From NCBI RefSeq assembly GCF_040436345.1, contig NC_133234.1, positions 8,184,446 to 8,248,445 of the forward strand: a stretch of DNA of 64,000 bases, given 5' to 3'. This DNA comes from Pagrus major. Lineage: Eukaryota; Chordata; Actinopteri; Spariformes; Sparidae. Shown piece by piece: positions 1 through 12,564 of the stretch (position 1 is the first letter of the stretch; every line of letters starts with the position of its first letter). The translations under genes and the position numbers were made by a program. The notes beneath the pieces are model-generated. The model made no database searches, was not told the origin of the DNA, and saw only the letters and a list, made by a program, of their open reading frames with translations.

Positions 1-59
1 CGGGGGTCCAGCTGTCCAACTGTCCAATTCTCCAGATTCACCAGACAGACCCGGTGAAA

Positions 60-680
60 ACCTGTACAAAAACCCAGCGACCATGGTCACTCCACTCAAG
101 AGACCCACTCAGACCTACATATATCAGGCCAGCAGAAGCACAAAGTTCATTTCCCTATGCAGCACAATCTTCTCCATAAAGATCTCAGTTGTCCAACCAT
201 CTCCTCTGAACTCCTTCGTGCAAGCCTTTCTCTATCGCACTCTAAAATCAAAGCGACTTCTTCATCTTCTATTTCTGCTAGCCTCTTACGCTATGGTTCT
301 TTCTCTTTTATCCTTTCAAGCATGATCTTCTTCTGTGACTTCCAAGCCTGTATTTCCTTTTGATTGTCCTCACACTCATCTAAGAGCTGCACGCATTTTT
401 CAATGTTCACCGTCAGCTCGATAGTTTGCCTAATGACGCCACTCAGTTTCTCGTATTTGACTTTTAGCTTTCGATTTTTCTCTGCAGCCTTCCTATGTTT
501 TTTCCAAATAAGAAAAAATAAGTTTGGCTATGGGACTATGCGTGCACTTGTCGTCCCAAGCTCCAATTGAAGATCTTGTAGTTCTGCGTTGGAGACAGGA
601 CTCTCTCTCTTCCTCCAAGACCTCCTCCAAGAATGTTGTTGTAGTTCCAGCAACATTCTCAAGGATCAATGACATCATGA
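60..680 (-). pseudogene. Coiled-coil ORF fragment, unrecognised
   Basis: On the minus strand, 527-160 reads through a charged heptad-rich stretch (KHRKAAEKNRKLKVKYEKLS, TIELTVNIEKCVQLLDECED, then ARRSSEEMVGQL) with one internal TAG after ERIKEKEP. A second minus-strand frame at 678-493 starts MMSLILENVAGTTTTFLEEV and overlaps it with a +1 offset, so the two may be one broken coding segment. No family is recognised. It could be an old TE protein or the edge of a gene continuing leftward. Confidence 0.3.
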
Positions 681-713
681 TGACATCATTTATGACATCA
701 TGATGACATCATT
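667..713. repeat. Two-unit tandem repeat with four TGACATCA sites
   Basis: A 23-bp unit, ATGACATCATGATGACATCATTT, is present twice in tandem (667-689 and 690-712; key motif TGACATCAT). Each unit holds two TGACATCA octamers, one base from the CRE TGACGTCA. Confidence 0.75.
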
Positions 714-819
714 TTTTTAAACCACATTTAAAAAAACAACATTCTGCATTCACAACATTCATAATGTTTCCTGTTATGCTGCTTCATAAGAAAAGTGTTT
801 CAATGACTAAATAATGGTG

Positions 820-1000
820 GCTTTTATTGTGAAGAAGTTACAGGAAAAAACGTATAGGTGTGAATGCTGTAGGCTGACGGTCTCGTTTGCTGTTACAGGT
901 CATTTATAATCATCAGAGGAATCACAAGACTGTTTCATAAGCACTTAAAAGTTCCTCGTAGTCACTTTCAATACAAGAGTCTGTTATGTAAAGAAATATG
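820..1000 (-). mobile_element. Fragment of the MITE family found at 46.25 kb, inverted
   Basis: The reverse complement of 880-967 matches 46434-46530 closely (blocks CTTTTAAGTG, TATGAAACAGTCT, GATTCCTCTGATGAT, ATAAATGACCTG, ACAGCAAACGAGAC). No terminal repeats are seen here, so it is a truncated copy. Confidence 0.65.
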
Positions 1001-1455
1001 TTAGAGCAGTTTATTCATATAATATCACTTATTCCATAAGTTAAAGATTACTCACTCTTTTCTATTTTGATTTATTCCTTTTATTTACTGTGGTGAAGAT
1101 GACTTTAGGAGACACAGGTAGTGATGGCAGTGCGACACTGAAGCTTCGATACGTGCTTCAAACCCTGAACTACAACTCCATAGAACCACTGCTTCAAAGC
1201 TTGCTTTGGTGCGAAAAAAACATGTGACATATGACATCCATTGCCTGAATGAAACACCTGACTGGTTCGCGGTCCAATCAGGTGATTCACTGGCACTGCC
1301 TCGTATCGATTCTGACAGGTGACAGGTTGAGACATTTTTGAATTTGAGCGCCTCAACACTTTGTAACTGCCCTAAACAATGCACAATTTGTGGGTTGTCG
1401 TAGCAGGTGCGTTGTTACTGTAGAGTTGTTGGTATTGCGTTTGTATTGGATCATT

Positions 1456-2062
1456 ATGGAGCCAGCCAGGAAGAGAGGTCATTCTGACATGTGGGAACAC
1501 TTCAGTCTGATTGCTCCTGGTAAGGTAGGTGTGCTGGCTGTTTTATATGTAACGTAGGAAAAGTAAAGTTACATATACAACAGTAACTGTCAGTACAGTA
1601 CTATATGGTCTATCTCAAGTCTATATTAAGTAGCATTACAGTATAATGATGTATATGATTAGTGTAGCCATTAGGCTATAGCTTTATACACTCTTTTCTC
1701 TACAGGTCTGGTGCTTGGTGTGTTCAACTGAACTGAAGTATCATGGGAATACTTCCTCCATGGTTAGGCACTCCCCTCCAAGCATGGAGCTGCTGTTAAA
1801 CAGGGGAACACAAATCAAGGTAGGCTATATGTATTATATTATTATTAACTAGACACACTAACACAATATGATATGACTGTATTCCATGACGCATAGGCCT
1901 GCTTCATTTAAATGCAATTTCACATAGATCCTTATTTTTCTTTTATTCATTTTCTTTTTATTTCTTTATATCTTTATTTATTTGTCTTAGTGGACTGGAA
2001 GCGAGAGCTAGATGAGGCTCTTGTGAATATGATGGTGAAAGACTCACAGTCTTTTCACCAAT
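1456..2062 (+). pseudogene. hAT/ZBED-type transposase N-terminus (BED zinc finger) remnant
   Basis: ATG at 1456 reads MEPARKRGHSDMWEHFSLI to a GTAGGT donor at 1525. After TCTACAG a second block at 1706 reads VWCLVCSTELKYHGNTSSMV-RH, the CxxC half of a BED finger with its HNTSS-like signature. A third block at about 1991 (VDWKRELDEALVNMMVKDSQSF, interrupted here: EALVNMMVKDSQ) matches the following ZBED transposase region and runs into stops. The second zinc histidine after RH is not present (SPPS instead of a downstream H), and the phase into block 3 does not work. This is a dead hAT or ZBED-derived gene fragment. Confidence 0.6.
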
Positions 2063-3569
2063 AATAATATTATAATAATTATTATTGATAGTAATTATTA
2101 AAATTAAATCAATCAAAATTAATTTAAATTAAAAGTTATGAGAACACAGACACTATGATCATCCATGTGTCCTTGTAGACAACAAGCTCTAGTGCTCACT
2201 GCTAACACTCTGGATAACACTAGTGGAGTAAAGGTAATTTGTTAATGGCACATACATTGAAGCAGATGTGTGGACTCAAATCACAGGACTTGGACTGCAA
2301 AATCAAAAAAGCCTTGTGCTTGTACTTGAGCTTTAACACCACTGAGCCTTTAGACTTGAAAATACTTCCCCAAAGCCCAACGATTAAAATGTATGTTATT
2401 TAAAAAGTGTGCACTGAACCAATCATTTCCCTTTATTTCCTGAATCATCTAATGTTAACGCTATTCATTCCCAGCAAATCAACATTTAATTCCCCTGATC
2501 CAATTGTTGGATCCAATCCAACAGCATCCAATCATGTTGCAGGAGAGAACCATGCAGAACAAACGTTCGAGCTCCAGTTGGAAAGAATGATACCAAAGAT
2601 AATTCTGTTGCTATGCAAACACTTTGCAGTGGTCAACAAAAGTGATTAAAAACTAAGAGAAGTTTACAAAACATGAGGGTAAAAAAATTGTAGGAGAAGA
2701 AGATGCAATAACTTCTACAAGTAAAAGTTGAGTAAAGAAAAGTAACACGAGAATCTGTCGTTAAAACAGCATTACATTTGGTGAATAGCACATTATGACT
2801 TGATTAGGATTGTAAAATGTTTAAGTTTAGGACTAAGGATTTGACTTGAACATTGGAAACAAAGACCTGTAACTTGTGACTTGCAAAACAATGACTTGGG
2901 GCCCATCTTTGTATTCAAGGTTTCTCAAATTAAATCAACAAAACTGATGTAGCCAGGTTTACTGTACAGAGAAGCGCAGCCACACACTGTCTGGGGATTT
3001 TTAGGTGCATGCATCTTGTCACGTTTCAGTAACACATGGGCTTGCTCAAGGTAGGTAACTTACCAAAGTGTACCAAGTGTGGAGAAGAGGCTTTCGCCAT
3101 TTAAAAATAGCATCATCATGTAACAACCACTACACAAGCCTTTAGCAGGGGAGCACTGGCTCCAATTTGCTCATTTTTGGAATAATACCATTCTCCAAAA
3201 TTATTACCACAAAGCAAAGTGCACACTCCTCATTGTATATTAAGTACGCTGACAAAGCACACTAATTTCAAAAGACAGCAAAAAGTGTATTTTTTCAGTC
3301 TCAATAGATAAAGTTAAGCTAAAAATAAAACTCTTTGAACAAACAGATCTCTAGACATCAAAAATATACATACAAAGCAGGAAATCAAAGAGAAGCAAGA
3401 GTGAGTGAGCAGTGTGTGTATGTGTGTGTGTGTGTGCGTGTTTGTATACACTACTGTACATATATCTTTTTGAAAAACCTATTTGATTTTAGAATTGAAG
3501 CTGAGGAGAGCTCGTCCTCACTTTTTCCGAAAAAGGAAGTAAAACAAGGGTAGTTTAAAGGTTTTAGGA

Positions 3570-4128
3570 TTAAAGGAATCATTCTGCTTCTTGGGGAAAA
3601 TATACTTTTTTGCATTCTTGCCAAAACTTAGATGATTGAAGACTGATACCAATCTCATACATGCTGGCAAAATTGGAAGCTATGACTTGAAGATAGTTAT
3701 CTTAGCTTCTCAGAAAGACTGAAACAGAGGAACAGCTCTGTCCAAAGGTAACAAATCTGTCTACCAGCACCTCTAAAAGGTCTTTAATGAAGATCTTATC
3801 TCCTTCTCCCTGTGCTGCTTCGTTTAGTGACTTCCTGAATAAACCACTAGTAGAGACGACATTTTTACACCTCAGATTTTGTACAGATTAAAAAAAGCAA
3901 TATATAACAAGAGTGAGCTCCAAATGTGCTGCTAGGTAGATTATTTAACCTTTGTTACATATTTTGGTCGGAGCCAGGCTAGCTTTTTATGCTAAGCGAG
4001 CCCTAGTTCTAGTGTCATGTTTAGCGTACACACAGGAGAGTGGTATCACTTTTCATTTGACTATCAGCAAGAAAGTGAATAACCAAGATGTGTGTTTCCC
4101 AAAATGTCAAACTAATATTTACAGGTAA
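3570..4128. mobile_element. MITE (TTAAAGGAAT...type), about 560 bp
   Basis: The left end TTAAAGGAATCATTCTGC mirrors the right end, where TTTCCCAAAATGTCAAAC lies at about 4096-4113. The interior holds 'CTGTCCAAAGGTAACAAA' and 'GAGCCAGGCTAGC', phrases recurrent in fish genomes. A right-end fragment of the same family is at 23690-23855. Confidence 0.6.
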
Positions 4129-4135
4129 AAATATA

Positions 4136-4617
4136 TTAAAGGATGAGTTCACCCAAAAATAAAAATGTACTCATTATCTACTTACCCCCATGTGGATGGA
4201 AAACTTGCCTGGTGTAATCAAAGTCTCCTGAAGCCCCGAGATCCCAAAATGATATGAAAAGATTTTATTTGCACCCCTGACACCCATTTTAGACGGGGTG
4301 CGCGCTAATGCTAATAAGCTTAGCAGCTATAGTGAAGATTTTGGGGTGTATATACAGTTTTTTCAAGTCAATTTGGGATCTCTGTGCTGCTGGAGACTAG
4401 GAATATGCCAGACAAGCTGCATGGAGCCACTTTATGTTTCTTTTAAACAAGTCCCCATCTACTTCAGTTGTTTAGGAGAATGCTGCAACACTGTTTTGGT
4501 GTGAAGCTAAACATTTGTGGATTGCTAAGACTCACCCAACTTTCCATCGGCATGAGGGCGAGTAGATAATGACTGAATTTTCATTTTTTGGTTAACTTAA
4601 CCTTTAAGGTTAGGGTA
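4136..4617. mobile_element. MITE with terminal inverted repeats, 482 bp
   Basis: The left end TTAAAGGATGAGTTCACCC and the right end (ACTTAACCTTTAA, preceded by TTTTCATTTTTTGG) form imperfect terminal inverted repeats of about 30 bp with TTAA-type edges. The interior is noncoding. Confidence 0.7.
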
Positions 4618-7122
4618 AGGGTTGTTGGGGTTGATATGGTTAGAAACAAGGCATTAAATCAAGAAATTGCGTGATTACAGTGATTCAATAAATTATTCAT
4701 CATGCTAATGCGCTCAGACTGTCAACCTTTACTACGAGGGAAGACAGTTACAGTGTAGGAGTGATAATGAGGGCAGAAACACACTAAGCACATTGCACCG
4801 ATAGCTTCCAATAAATTTAATGAAGTGACATTTCAGAGATTTTTCACTCGGCTGTGTCACGCAAACAATAAAGTCTTTTGATCCAGATGCTGTGAAACTT
4901 TTTGGGATGTGCATGTTCTCTATTCTGTCTGTTTATAGAAGTGATAATGACCAATTCTCCCCGCTGCAAAGACTTTCTCCCGCGAATGCAGATAAAAGAC
5001 TTGTTTTCTATTTTTACCTTTATTGCCTGTGGTACTTCTTTTGAAAAGACTGTTTTCTTCAGTCTGAATTACTGTTGTGCTGCTGTATCCTAAGACACTG
5101 TCCTGTTTGCCTGTCGCTGCTGCAGGGCAGCAGCATGTGTTTCGAAGCTGCTCCCTGGCTTGGTACATCATGTTTAGCGTACTTTCACTTCTTCTTATAC
5201 GACGCTTACGAGTCTGAACTCTCAGGGGGGATTCAGGTAAAATAACATTTTACCTTCAGATTCCAGAGCAAACATCGATTAACATTGCACGCTTGATATG
5301 CAGTGTGTTCCTGTTAACATACCACGCCGCGGTGCTTCCTTTGTGCTCGGGATATCAATTAACACACATCCCGAGTGTGTTTTCAACTTTCACACTCTCT
5401 CCCGCTAGTGGTTTTAATGTACTCATGTTTCAGCTTTTTCTACTGTTACACTTGTTCTACTGTAAGTCAACGACAGCATCTGTGAAAACCCGGGTTGAGA
5501 ATGCCTCCTCAGGGGAGGTTTATCCAAACAGCTGTGTCAGATTCTGCAGTTAGAGGGATCTTGCTTCGGGGAGCAACAAGACAGCGAATGACTGAAAGGG
5601 TCACTGCTTCGAGTCAGCTGCTGTGACACTTAAAATGTGGCTGTTTTTCACTGACACTGTAGCTCTCGTCTGAAATCTCCCCCAGGGCACAATAGGCAGA
5701 AAATGGGTTAGCCATTCGCAGTAAAAGAAAATTAGGAGGAATTAGCCCGCCGATAAATATCCCCACTTTAAATTACCTTTTAAATTTAGCTTAATTCAGC
5801 TCAAATGTGTTGTGTCTCATAGGGGAGATCTGGGGTTGAACAGGGTTTAAACACCTCGCAAGTCTTATCATCATTTAGCACTGAGACACGCAAAGAGAGG
5901 CAACACATCAACTTTTTAAAGCTTGGCTGTCACAGCTGCATGATGGTTTTTAGGGGAAACTACTCGCATCTCATCTTCACATCTTCCAGCCGCCCTGTCG
6001 GCCTTTCTCTCCAAGCCATACTTTGCATTGAAGAGTTTGGAGCGTCATGTCTTTTTTTTATTTCGCTTCTCCAAAATCAAAAAACGAAAGACGAAAATGA
6101 CAGTGAAAAGGATTACCTCTGAGGCAAAGAACTGTTTTACTAGCTAATGTTCATGATAGCACATTCCCTGTAGCATTTCCCTACTGCGAGGAACCCAGAA
6201 CCAGATGCTATGTGAGTGTAGCTACAATTATGCTGCTCCAGATTGAACGAAAAAGGGAAAATATACAGATGTCATTCTGATTTGAACGTGTCCTTTACTT
6301 ATACTTGTAAGGACTAGAGATCGGCTGGTCACGTAACTCAGCAAGCAGCAATGTAGATAACACGTGGAAGAAATCAGGAAACAGATATCAATTTCACCAG
6401 AGCCAGACAGTGCAAACAAACCAGAAAAACAGGGTGCATTTGTAGGTAACGATAGGAAAGTTTATATCTTCCATCTATTTTCTGACAGTTCACATGTCCG
6501 TTTATTCATATGGAAAGCACACGCCCTACTACTTTAAACAACCACGCACTCATCTTAGTGTCAGATTGGATTTACAAATGCACCCATAGAGAAAACTTCC
6601 CGACAGCTTTAATCTTAAAAGATAATGTTGGCAGCTGTTCCAAGCTCTTATTCCGATTTGTGGTTGTGGCGTATTGAGTTTACAATCGATGCCATTCAGG
6701 ACACCTTATGCATGTTTTTAAAACTACTCATCTGGAAAGTCAGCCAAAGACGGCATTTTCGACAAATTCATACATTAGCTTAGCCCTATTAGCTTGCTAT
6801 TAATAATATCAGCCAGCGACAAGCATTGTTTTAGCTGGTGGAAGCAATAACTACTGACCAGCTAGAAAAGAGATCTTAGTACAAGTTCAAAAAAATACTA
6901 TAAAAGATATACCATAATCACTATAAGCTGCATATGCGCCATGTGAGAGCAGAAAGGCTTAGTGAATGGTCAGTAACGTTTACATTTCTCAGTTACCTTG
7001 AGCTGCAGCTTAGGGCCAATAAAAAAACATGAAGTTGACTAGAGCAGCAGCAATGAAAACATCCGAATACCTACATTTTCTACTTTTCTGCATTTTCCAA
7101 GTGTGTCTGGGTGTGTGCTTAC

Positions 7123-7233
7123 CCTGAAGTCAATGCCAACAGTGGAGATGAAGCTGCCGGCTAGAAAAGCTCCATCTTTGAAGCGAACCAGCAGGCAGGT
7201 CTTCCCAACACCTGAATCCCCGACCAGCATCAC
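7123..7233 (-). CDS. rab26: rab26 exon 2 (P-loop and switch I)
   Basis: The acceptor CTCAG lies at 7238-7234 and the donor GTAAGC starts at 7122. The 37 codons hold G1 (GDSGVGKT) and G2 (Thr of FISTVGIDF), and both are intact. Confidence 0.92.
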
Positions 7234-10200
7234 CTGAGACACAGACAGAAGGTGGACCGGCATGGATGATACAAGTCAAGGCCTTGTGTGTTTGTGTTTT
7301 GAAAGGTGGCTGAGTTTGGGAAGGGAAACAGCTCAGCTGAAAACTTATCTACAAATACACAGGAGTCTATAGGCAATGCAACAAACACACAGACACACAT
7401 ACACTCACCAAACTGCCATCTACAGAGGAAACAGAGCGTTACACTCACTCCGGTGGGAGAGAGCAGATTGTACAGACCAATGGGACAAAGAGAGGTGGGA
7501 CCAAGAGTGTGTTTGTTTCCCTTTTTCCCATCAGATAACACAAACTGCTCACTTTTACACCATTTTATGTTTGTGTGTCTATCTATTGCATTTGTACTGC
7601 TTTTCTAATGTAATGCTTTTACATTCTTTCAGCCCTCATATGAACGTTCACTGTATTTGATTGGCTGTGTGCAGAGGTGATAATTGTGACACTAAACTGT
7701 TACAACTCTGTGTGCTATACAAAGTCAAAGAGCAGTGATTCTGGCAGGCCGGTCAGAGAAACAGCTGTTAATCAGGGTGTGAAATTAGCACCAGCTGCCA
7801 CCCACATGACAATTTAAATTTGCATATGCTCAGTACAGACTATCATTAGTCTTTATCATCGCCATTTCACCCTTTCTTACACTTGCGCTACAGCCAGCAG
7901 GGCTGCCTCTAATGATTATCTTTAATTCGTCTGCCAATTTTTTATTAAATTAATCATTAGTCAGCACTAAGCTAAAAAAAAAAAAAGGTGAAAAATAAAA
8001 GCCCAAGTTGACATCTAGACATGTCATGCTTGTTTTTCAGTCAGGTTAAATTAAAGACTGAAACAATTAATCAGTTATTAGTCTGCCACTATGACAACGG
8101 CAGCGCATGCAGATGCAGCGGTCAGTATCTTGTACATATTACGCTAGATTTTTTTGGCTTTATTGCTGAAACAAGTATTACCCATGAAAGAAATAAATTC
8201 ATCAGCACTGGAGAAGAAAGCGTGGGTTTTGGTTTAAGAGCAGCCAGCTTTGAGATGATCGCAGCCCACGGCATCCTTTCACCATCCAACCTGACCAGCC
8301 AGACCACCCCAGGGAGGAGAGGGGGGAGATCCAGGATAAGGGTCACGCTAATCTTGATTGGATTTGAGGCTGCACTTGGCTAACGTTTGGTCGCAGGAAA
8401 ATGAAATGGACAAATGGGACTCAATCAGAGACTGGTGTGCCCACATCTTTACAGAGACCTGCCTCCACCACACCATCCCGTATAAAGCTGTTGCAATCAA
8501 CGGGCAGGCTGTGTTAAGAGCCCGTCCGAGGACGAGGAGAGGTGGACTCTGTTTACATCATTCACACAAACATATTATCATCACTATCTTGTTGCTGCTG
8601 TTTACATTAATCCTCGTTACACCTCGTTCTAAGGTCTAGATTAATTCACAAAGATGATAGGGCTTTTGCAGTCAGAGCTCCAAGACTTTGGAATGACCTG
8701 CCGGAGGAGATCAGGGCTGCAAACTCAGTGTCATCTTTTAAAATCACTTTTGAAAGCCCATTTGTTTAAAATTGCCTTTCAGTGATTTTATCTGCTTCAT
8801 TACTGCGTGTTTTACTCTCTTATGGGTCTTGTTTTTAATTGCTTTTAGCTTGTTTTACATGCTATTCAGTTTTGTAAAGCACTTTGTAACTTGGTTTTGA
8901 AAGGTGCTATATAAATAAAGATTAGTATCATTATTATCAACTTTATATCTGTTCTTAAAATGCGCAGGTTTGGTTACACAAATGGGCTGATGCATTTGAG
9001 GATGTTTGTGTTAGCAGCCAGATATTTTGTCATTATGTCCACTGGTGCTAAACAAAAAGCCTCCTCCTGTGCTGCTGGTAATTGACCTCATACATAATAG
9101 AAACCCCTCCTCACCCTCTCTTTCGCATTATTGCACTGGGCTATAGCTGTGGCACACACCACTTAATGTTTCTGCTGGCCAATATACTGGAGTTCCTAAA
9201 CTTTTGCACTTGCAGGGACCACATTAGAGACACAGAGGATGGACCTTATTGTATTGGATATGTGCAAAATGAGTTTTAAGATTAAACATGATAAAATTAC
9301 ACAGCGGGGGACAAATACGTGCAAAACAGTCTGCATTATTATGTATTTCGGGACTGTGCCTTCTGTGGGATAAAACGCTGAATTTAACCTTTTTCTGCAA
9401 GCCTGCTCAGAGATGCACAATATCCACCACATACTGTATCCACATAGTCCTGTATATGCTACAGCTACCGCACAGGAAACTCTAAGTACTAAGTACTAAG
9501 TCGAAAATTATGACTATTCAAGCCAAAATCTTGAGACTTTGATATTCAAATCTCAATAATTTTGAATAACGACATCAAATTTAAAAAAGGGTTGTATCAT
9601 GGAATTACCGTTACAGTCCCTACTTGCAGAGAATTAATTTAGTAGTCTCACAGAAGAAAAAAACTGCTCCATAGTCAGGGGCAGGGGATACTTCTGTATC
9701 TTTTGTCCAGATGGCAGCAGGGTGAACAGACTGTGGCTGGGGTGGGTGCTGTCTTTTCGTATCCTTTGAGCTCTGTGCAGACATCTCACTTCACTGAGAT
9801 CACTAATGCTCCGTTAATGGGTAGCAGTGATGTTCTGGCCGGCTGGGCCGTGCACGAAGCATGCCAGCTTGTGATGTTTCCAGTCAGGATGCTTCTCTAT
9901 TGCTCCTCTGTAAAAGCTAACAAGAACTTGGCACTGGGATTTAGCCTTCTTAAAAGGTGCACTGTGTGGAGCCCATTACAGGTTCACCGTCATGTTGAAT
10001 CCCAGGAACCTTGAACTGGGTATCTGCTCCACCTCAGTTCCACACATGCAGACAGGGGAATGTATGCTGCCTTTTTTATAAACATATTAAGTCCAATTTT
10101 AGCTTCCTTAGTCAATATTATCAGATACTGAGTTAGAAATCTGACTTACTGAGTCTAAACTGTGACCAGTCATGATTTCAACATACAGAATAAACGCATA

Positions 10201-10811
10201 ATGCATAACTTTTTATAACATTTTTTTCTTTTCTTGGCTGAAATGGGTTTCAATATTCACCCGCCGTCTCACATGTCCAAGTGCCCAAAAAAACACCAGC
10301 CCAACACACATTTTTAGACAGGTGCTTTCCAGCGCGAATCATCTTGCTTTCCTTGAATTCGGCTCGACGCACATTCACACACTGGTTTCTCAGCCAATCT
10401 TGCACACAGGACAAGTAGAATATCAACTTCGAAGAAACGTGAAAGCAGACATAGGATACCATTACCAGGGGATTCTGCTTAGGTTACATTTTAAAGGTTG
10501 TTTGTTTAATTTGCCGCTCCAAACCTCATACCTGTGCTCATTTACTAATTGATTACTTGATTTAAAAACACGCTGGCACGATCTCAGTCTCTTGAGGCGT
10601 TAAGCCTGAATTCTGAGCTCACCTTGAAAGCGATGTCATAAAACTCTCCGCTGTTGCTGAGGGACGGTCTGCTGGGATAGACAAGTCCGGAGGACGGAGC
10701 GGCAGCGGCGGCCAGACCTTTCCCCGTCCTCCCGCCGTCTCTGCCGCTGCTCGGCGACGCCTTGGGGCTCTTGGAGCCCCCCTTGCCTTTCACTGCCTTC
10801 TTCCTGGACAT
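7123..10811 (-). CDS. rab26: Ras-related GTPase Rab26, exons 1-2 only (5' part)
   Basis: Minus-strand exon 1 is 10811-10623 (63 codons) and exon 2 is 7233-7123 (37 codons), joined in phase 0 across a 3.4-kb GT..AG intron. Exon 1 encodes the basic, Gly/Ser/Ala-rich Rab26-type N-terminal extension. Exon 2 carries the P-loop GDSGVGKT (residues 68-75) and the switch I block [10 protein letters not shown] ending at residue 100. Exon 2 ends at GTAAGC, and the next exon should begin with the NKV..DG and WDTAGQE blocks. I could not find those or the NKxD and prenylation-Cys exons in the 7.1 kb to the left, so they probably lie outside the window. RAB37 is the closest alternative, but the [16 protein letters not shown] wording and the N-terminus fit Rab26. 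Known role: vesicle-associated GTPase in regulated secretion and lysosome/autophagy traffic. Confidence 0.88.
8590..8940 (+). mobile_element. L2-like LINE 3' end
   Basis: A short ORF2 terminus ([19 protein letters not shown], ending in TAA) is followed by a 3' UTR with TTTGTAAAGCACTTTG and GTGCTATATAAATAAAG, the usual tail of fish L2-type elements. It is heavily 5'-truncated and lies within rab26 intron 1. Confidence 0.7.
9665..10065 (-). mobile_element. LINE ORF2 3' fragment, same family as at 17.7 kb
   Basis: On the minus strand the segment around 9830-9680 reads [20 protein letters not shown] and TLLPSG, the recurrent end of fish LINE ORF2. The sequence up to about 10065 corresponds to the FLGVH...YFLRR region in decayed form. 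It lies in rab26 intron 1 and has several stops and shifts. Confidence 0.65.
10623..10811 (-). CDS. rab26: rab26 exon 1 (N-terminal extension)
   Basis: ATG at 10811-10809 opens [12 protein letters not shown] and runs to ...EFYDIAFK before a GTGAGC donor. The exon is distinctly GC-rich compared with its surroundings, as expected near a promoter. It encodes poly-Ala and Ser/Gly/Lys-rich low-complexity sequence that is typically variable in Rab26. Confidence 0.88.
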
Positions 10812-12179
10812 GGCTCTGATGACCTGTTCACCTGGGAGCAATTAGGATTAAAGACTGAGTGAGGGGGGAGAGTGTGACACCGACGAGATTGGTTTTCTTT
10901 CAAGCTTCCGATACTTTTCCTTGTGGAGTTGTGGTCGAGGCGCGTTGAGGCGAAAGAAGTTCACCTGTGCGTCAAAATCATGACTGTGCGTAAAGCGTAA
11001 ATTGGAAACGGTTTGATGGATAAAAACTGTCTGTAAAGCGAGGCAGCTGTTGTCCCGGTGGAGCAGCTGGATGACTGTAAATCTGAGGTCTGGTTCACAA
11101 TGTAAACAGCTCTCTCTCTCCTCCCTCTCTCGTATTGTGATGTTGGGAGCGCATGAAGGCATGGTTGTTTCCGTGCGTTTATGGAGAAAATCCACCCTAA
11201 ACACAGAAATCATGTACATATGTGAAGACATCAGTCTACAACAACAGGTGCTGTCTCTCTTAGATTAAAATTACAACATTCCTCAGAGATTATTTAGGTA
11301 TATATTTTTGATGATGACTAAAAAGATGAATTGGCACACACTGGGCTTTAAAGCAGTTTGAATGCTCAATCCAAACCAGATGTTTTTGGATTCAGGGCTT
11401 TCACATTGGAATCAGCAGCAGCTCCAGGATCCATCTTTGATCACAGCACTGCTGTTTGTCTGTAGTGTAAAAACCGAGCTGTGCAATGTAGTAGTAATGA
11501 AATGTAAATCCTATTTTAGGGTGGATTTTTCTTTTAAAGGTGCAGCTTGGTGTTGGCACCAAGTCAGACTTTGGGTCTGTGTGACAGCTTGTAATACCGT
11601 TTTCTCCAGACACTTCAAATTAAAGGTTGCCTCCCTCTAGAGCCCAGTGATATTCAGAGGGCTCCTTCTGGGTGAGGTGCACAAAAGCAGCAGCCATTCA
11701 GCAGGGAAGAGTGGGACTGTTTTCAATGTGGCCAGCAGGTGCAGGATTTAGATAATGCATTCAGCCTACAGAGTTGCTCTAAAAGCAAAAAACATTCTTA
11801 TAAGCTGAACCTCAGTATCTACTGGCTACAGGTGATGTGACTGAAGCCTAGAGAAAACATCCTCACAAACATGTGATCAGTGCAGGTCTATAGTGAACTG
11901 AATTGTGGAGTTAGGCATGGCTATACTCCAAGAAGTGTGGGAAAAGTGTTAAACTCAGATAGAGGCGAAAATGTTCGTTTTTAAGTGAACAGAAGGTGTC
12001 CATCCGCTTCTGTAGAAAACAAAACTAAAGAAAATCAAACATCTTACTGCAAACTACGGATATATTAAATGTATTCATTTCATATGGATGATGGTCACTT
12101 GCTAGCATGGAGGGAGACCATTGTTGGAGACGGAAACATTTCAACATTTATAAGCTAACTCATCCTCATACCTAAACGA

Positions 12180-12430
12180 CTGAATCGGTCGATTGCCATT
12201 GACTCCCATAACGACATCACTGTTACCAAACAACATGACCATCTCAACGTACCAGAGACAGTTGTACGCTTGAGGTTTGGTTGGGTTTAGGCAAAAAAGT
12301 ACTTGGTTAGGTCTAGGAAAACATTATGACGTTATATTCTGTAACTTCAGTCATGAACGTACTTACATTACGTACGTAACTTCAGTTCACTACGCCAGCA
12401 AGTTAACTCACTGTTGACTTTCGCTTCACA
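12180..12430. repeat. Interspersed repeat fragment (GGTTGGGTTTAGGCA type)
   Basis: The segment contains GGTTTGGTTGGGTTTAGGCA, ACTTGGTTAGGTCTAGGAAA and an ACGTACGTAAC palindrome region, recurrent in teleost interspersed repeats. No coding potential. Confidence 0.4.
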
Positions 12431-12564
12431 CTGGACACAACAGCGGTCTACTGGGTTAAAGTCCTGTGCTTCATATCACTCTGCCTGACTTCCTCCTTTA
12501 TTGTAATAATTGCTACAGCCACTAGAGGTTGCTGCCTAAGTCACTATTACAGTCAAAATATATA

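Noticed and set aside
8021..8383. 120-codon plus-strand ORF
   Set aside because: No recognisable motif; surrounded by rab26 intron and LINE debris.
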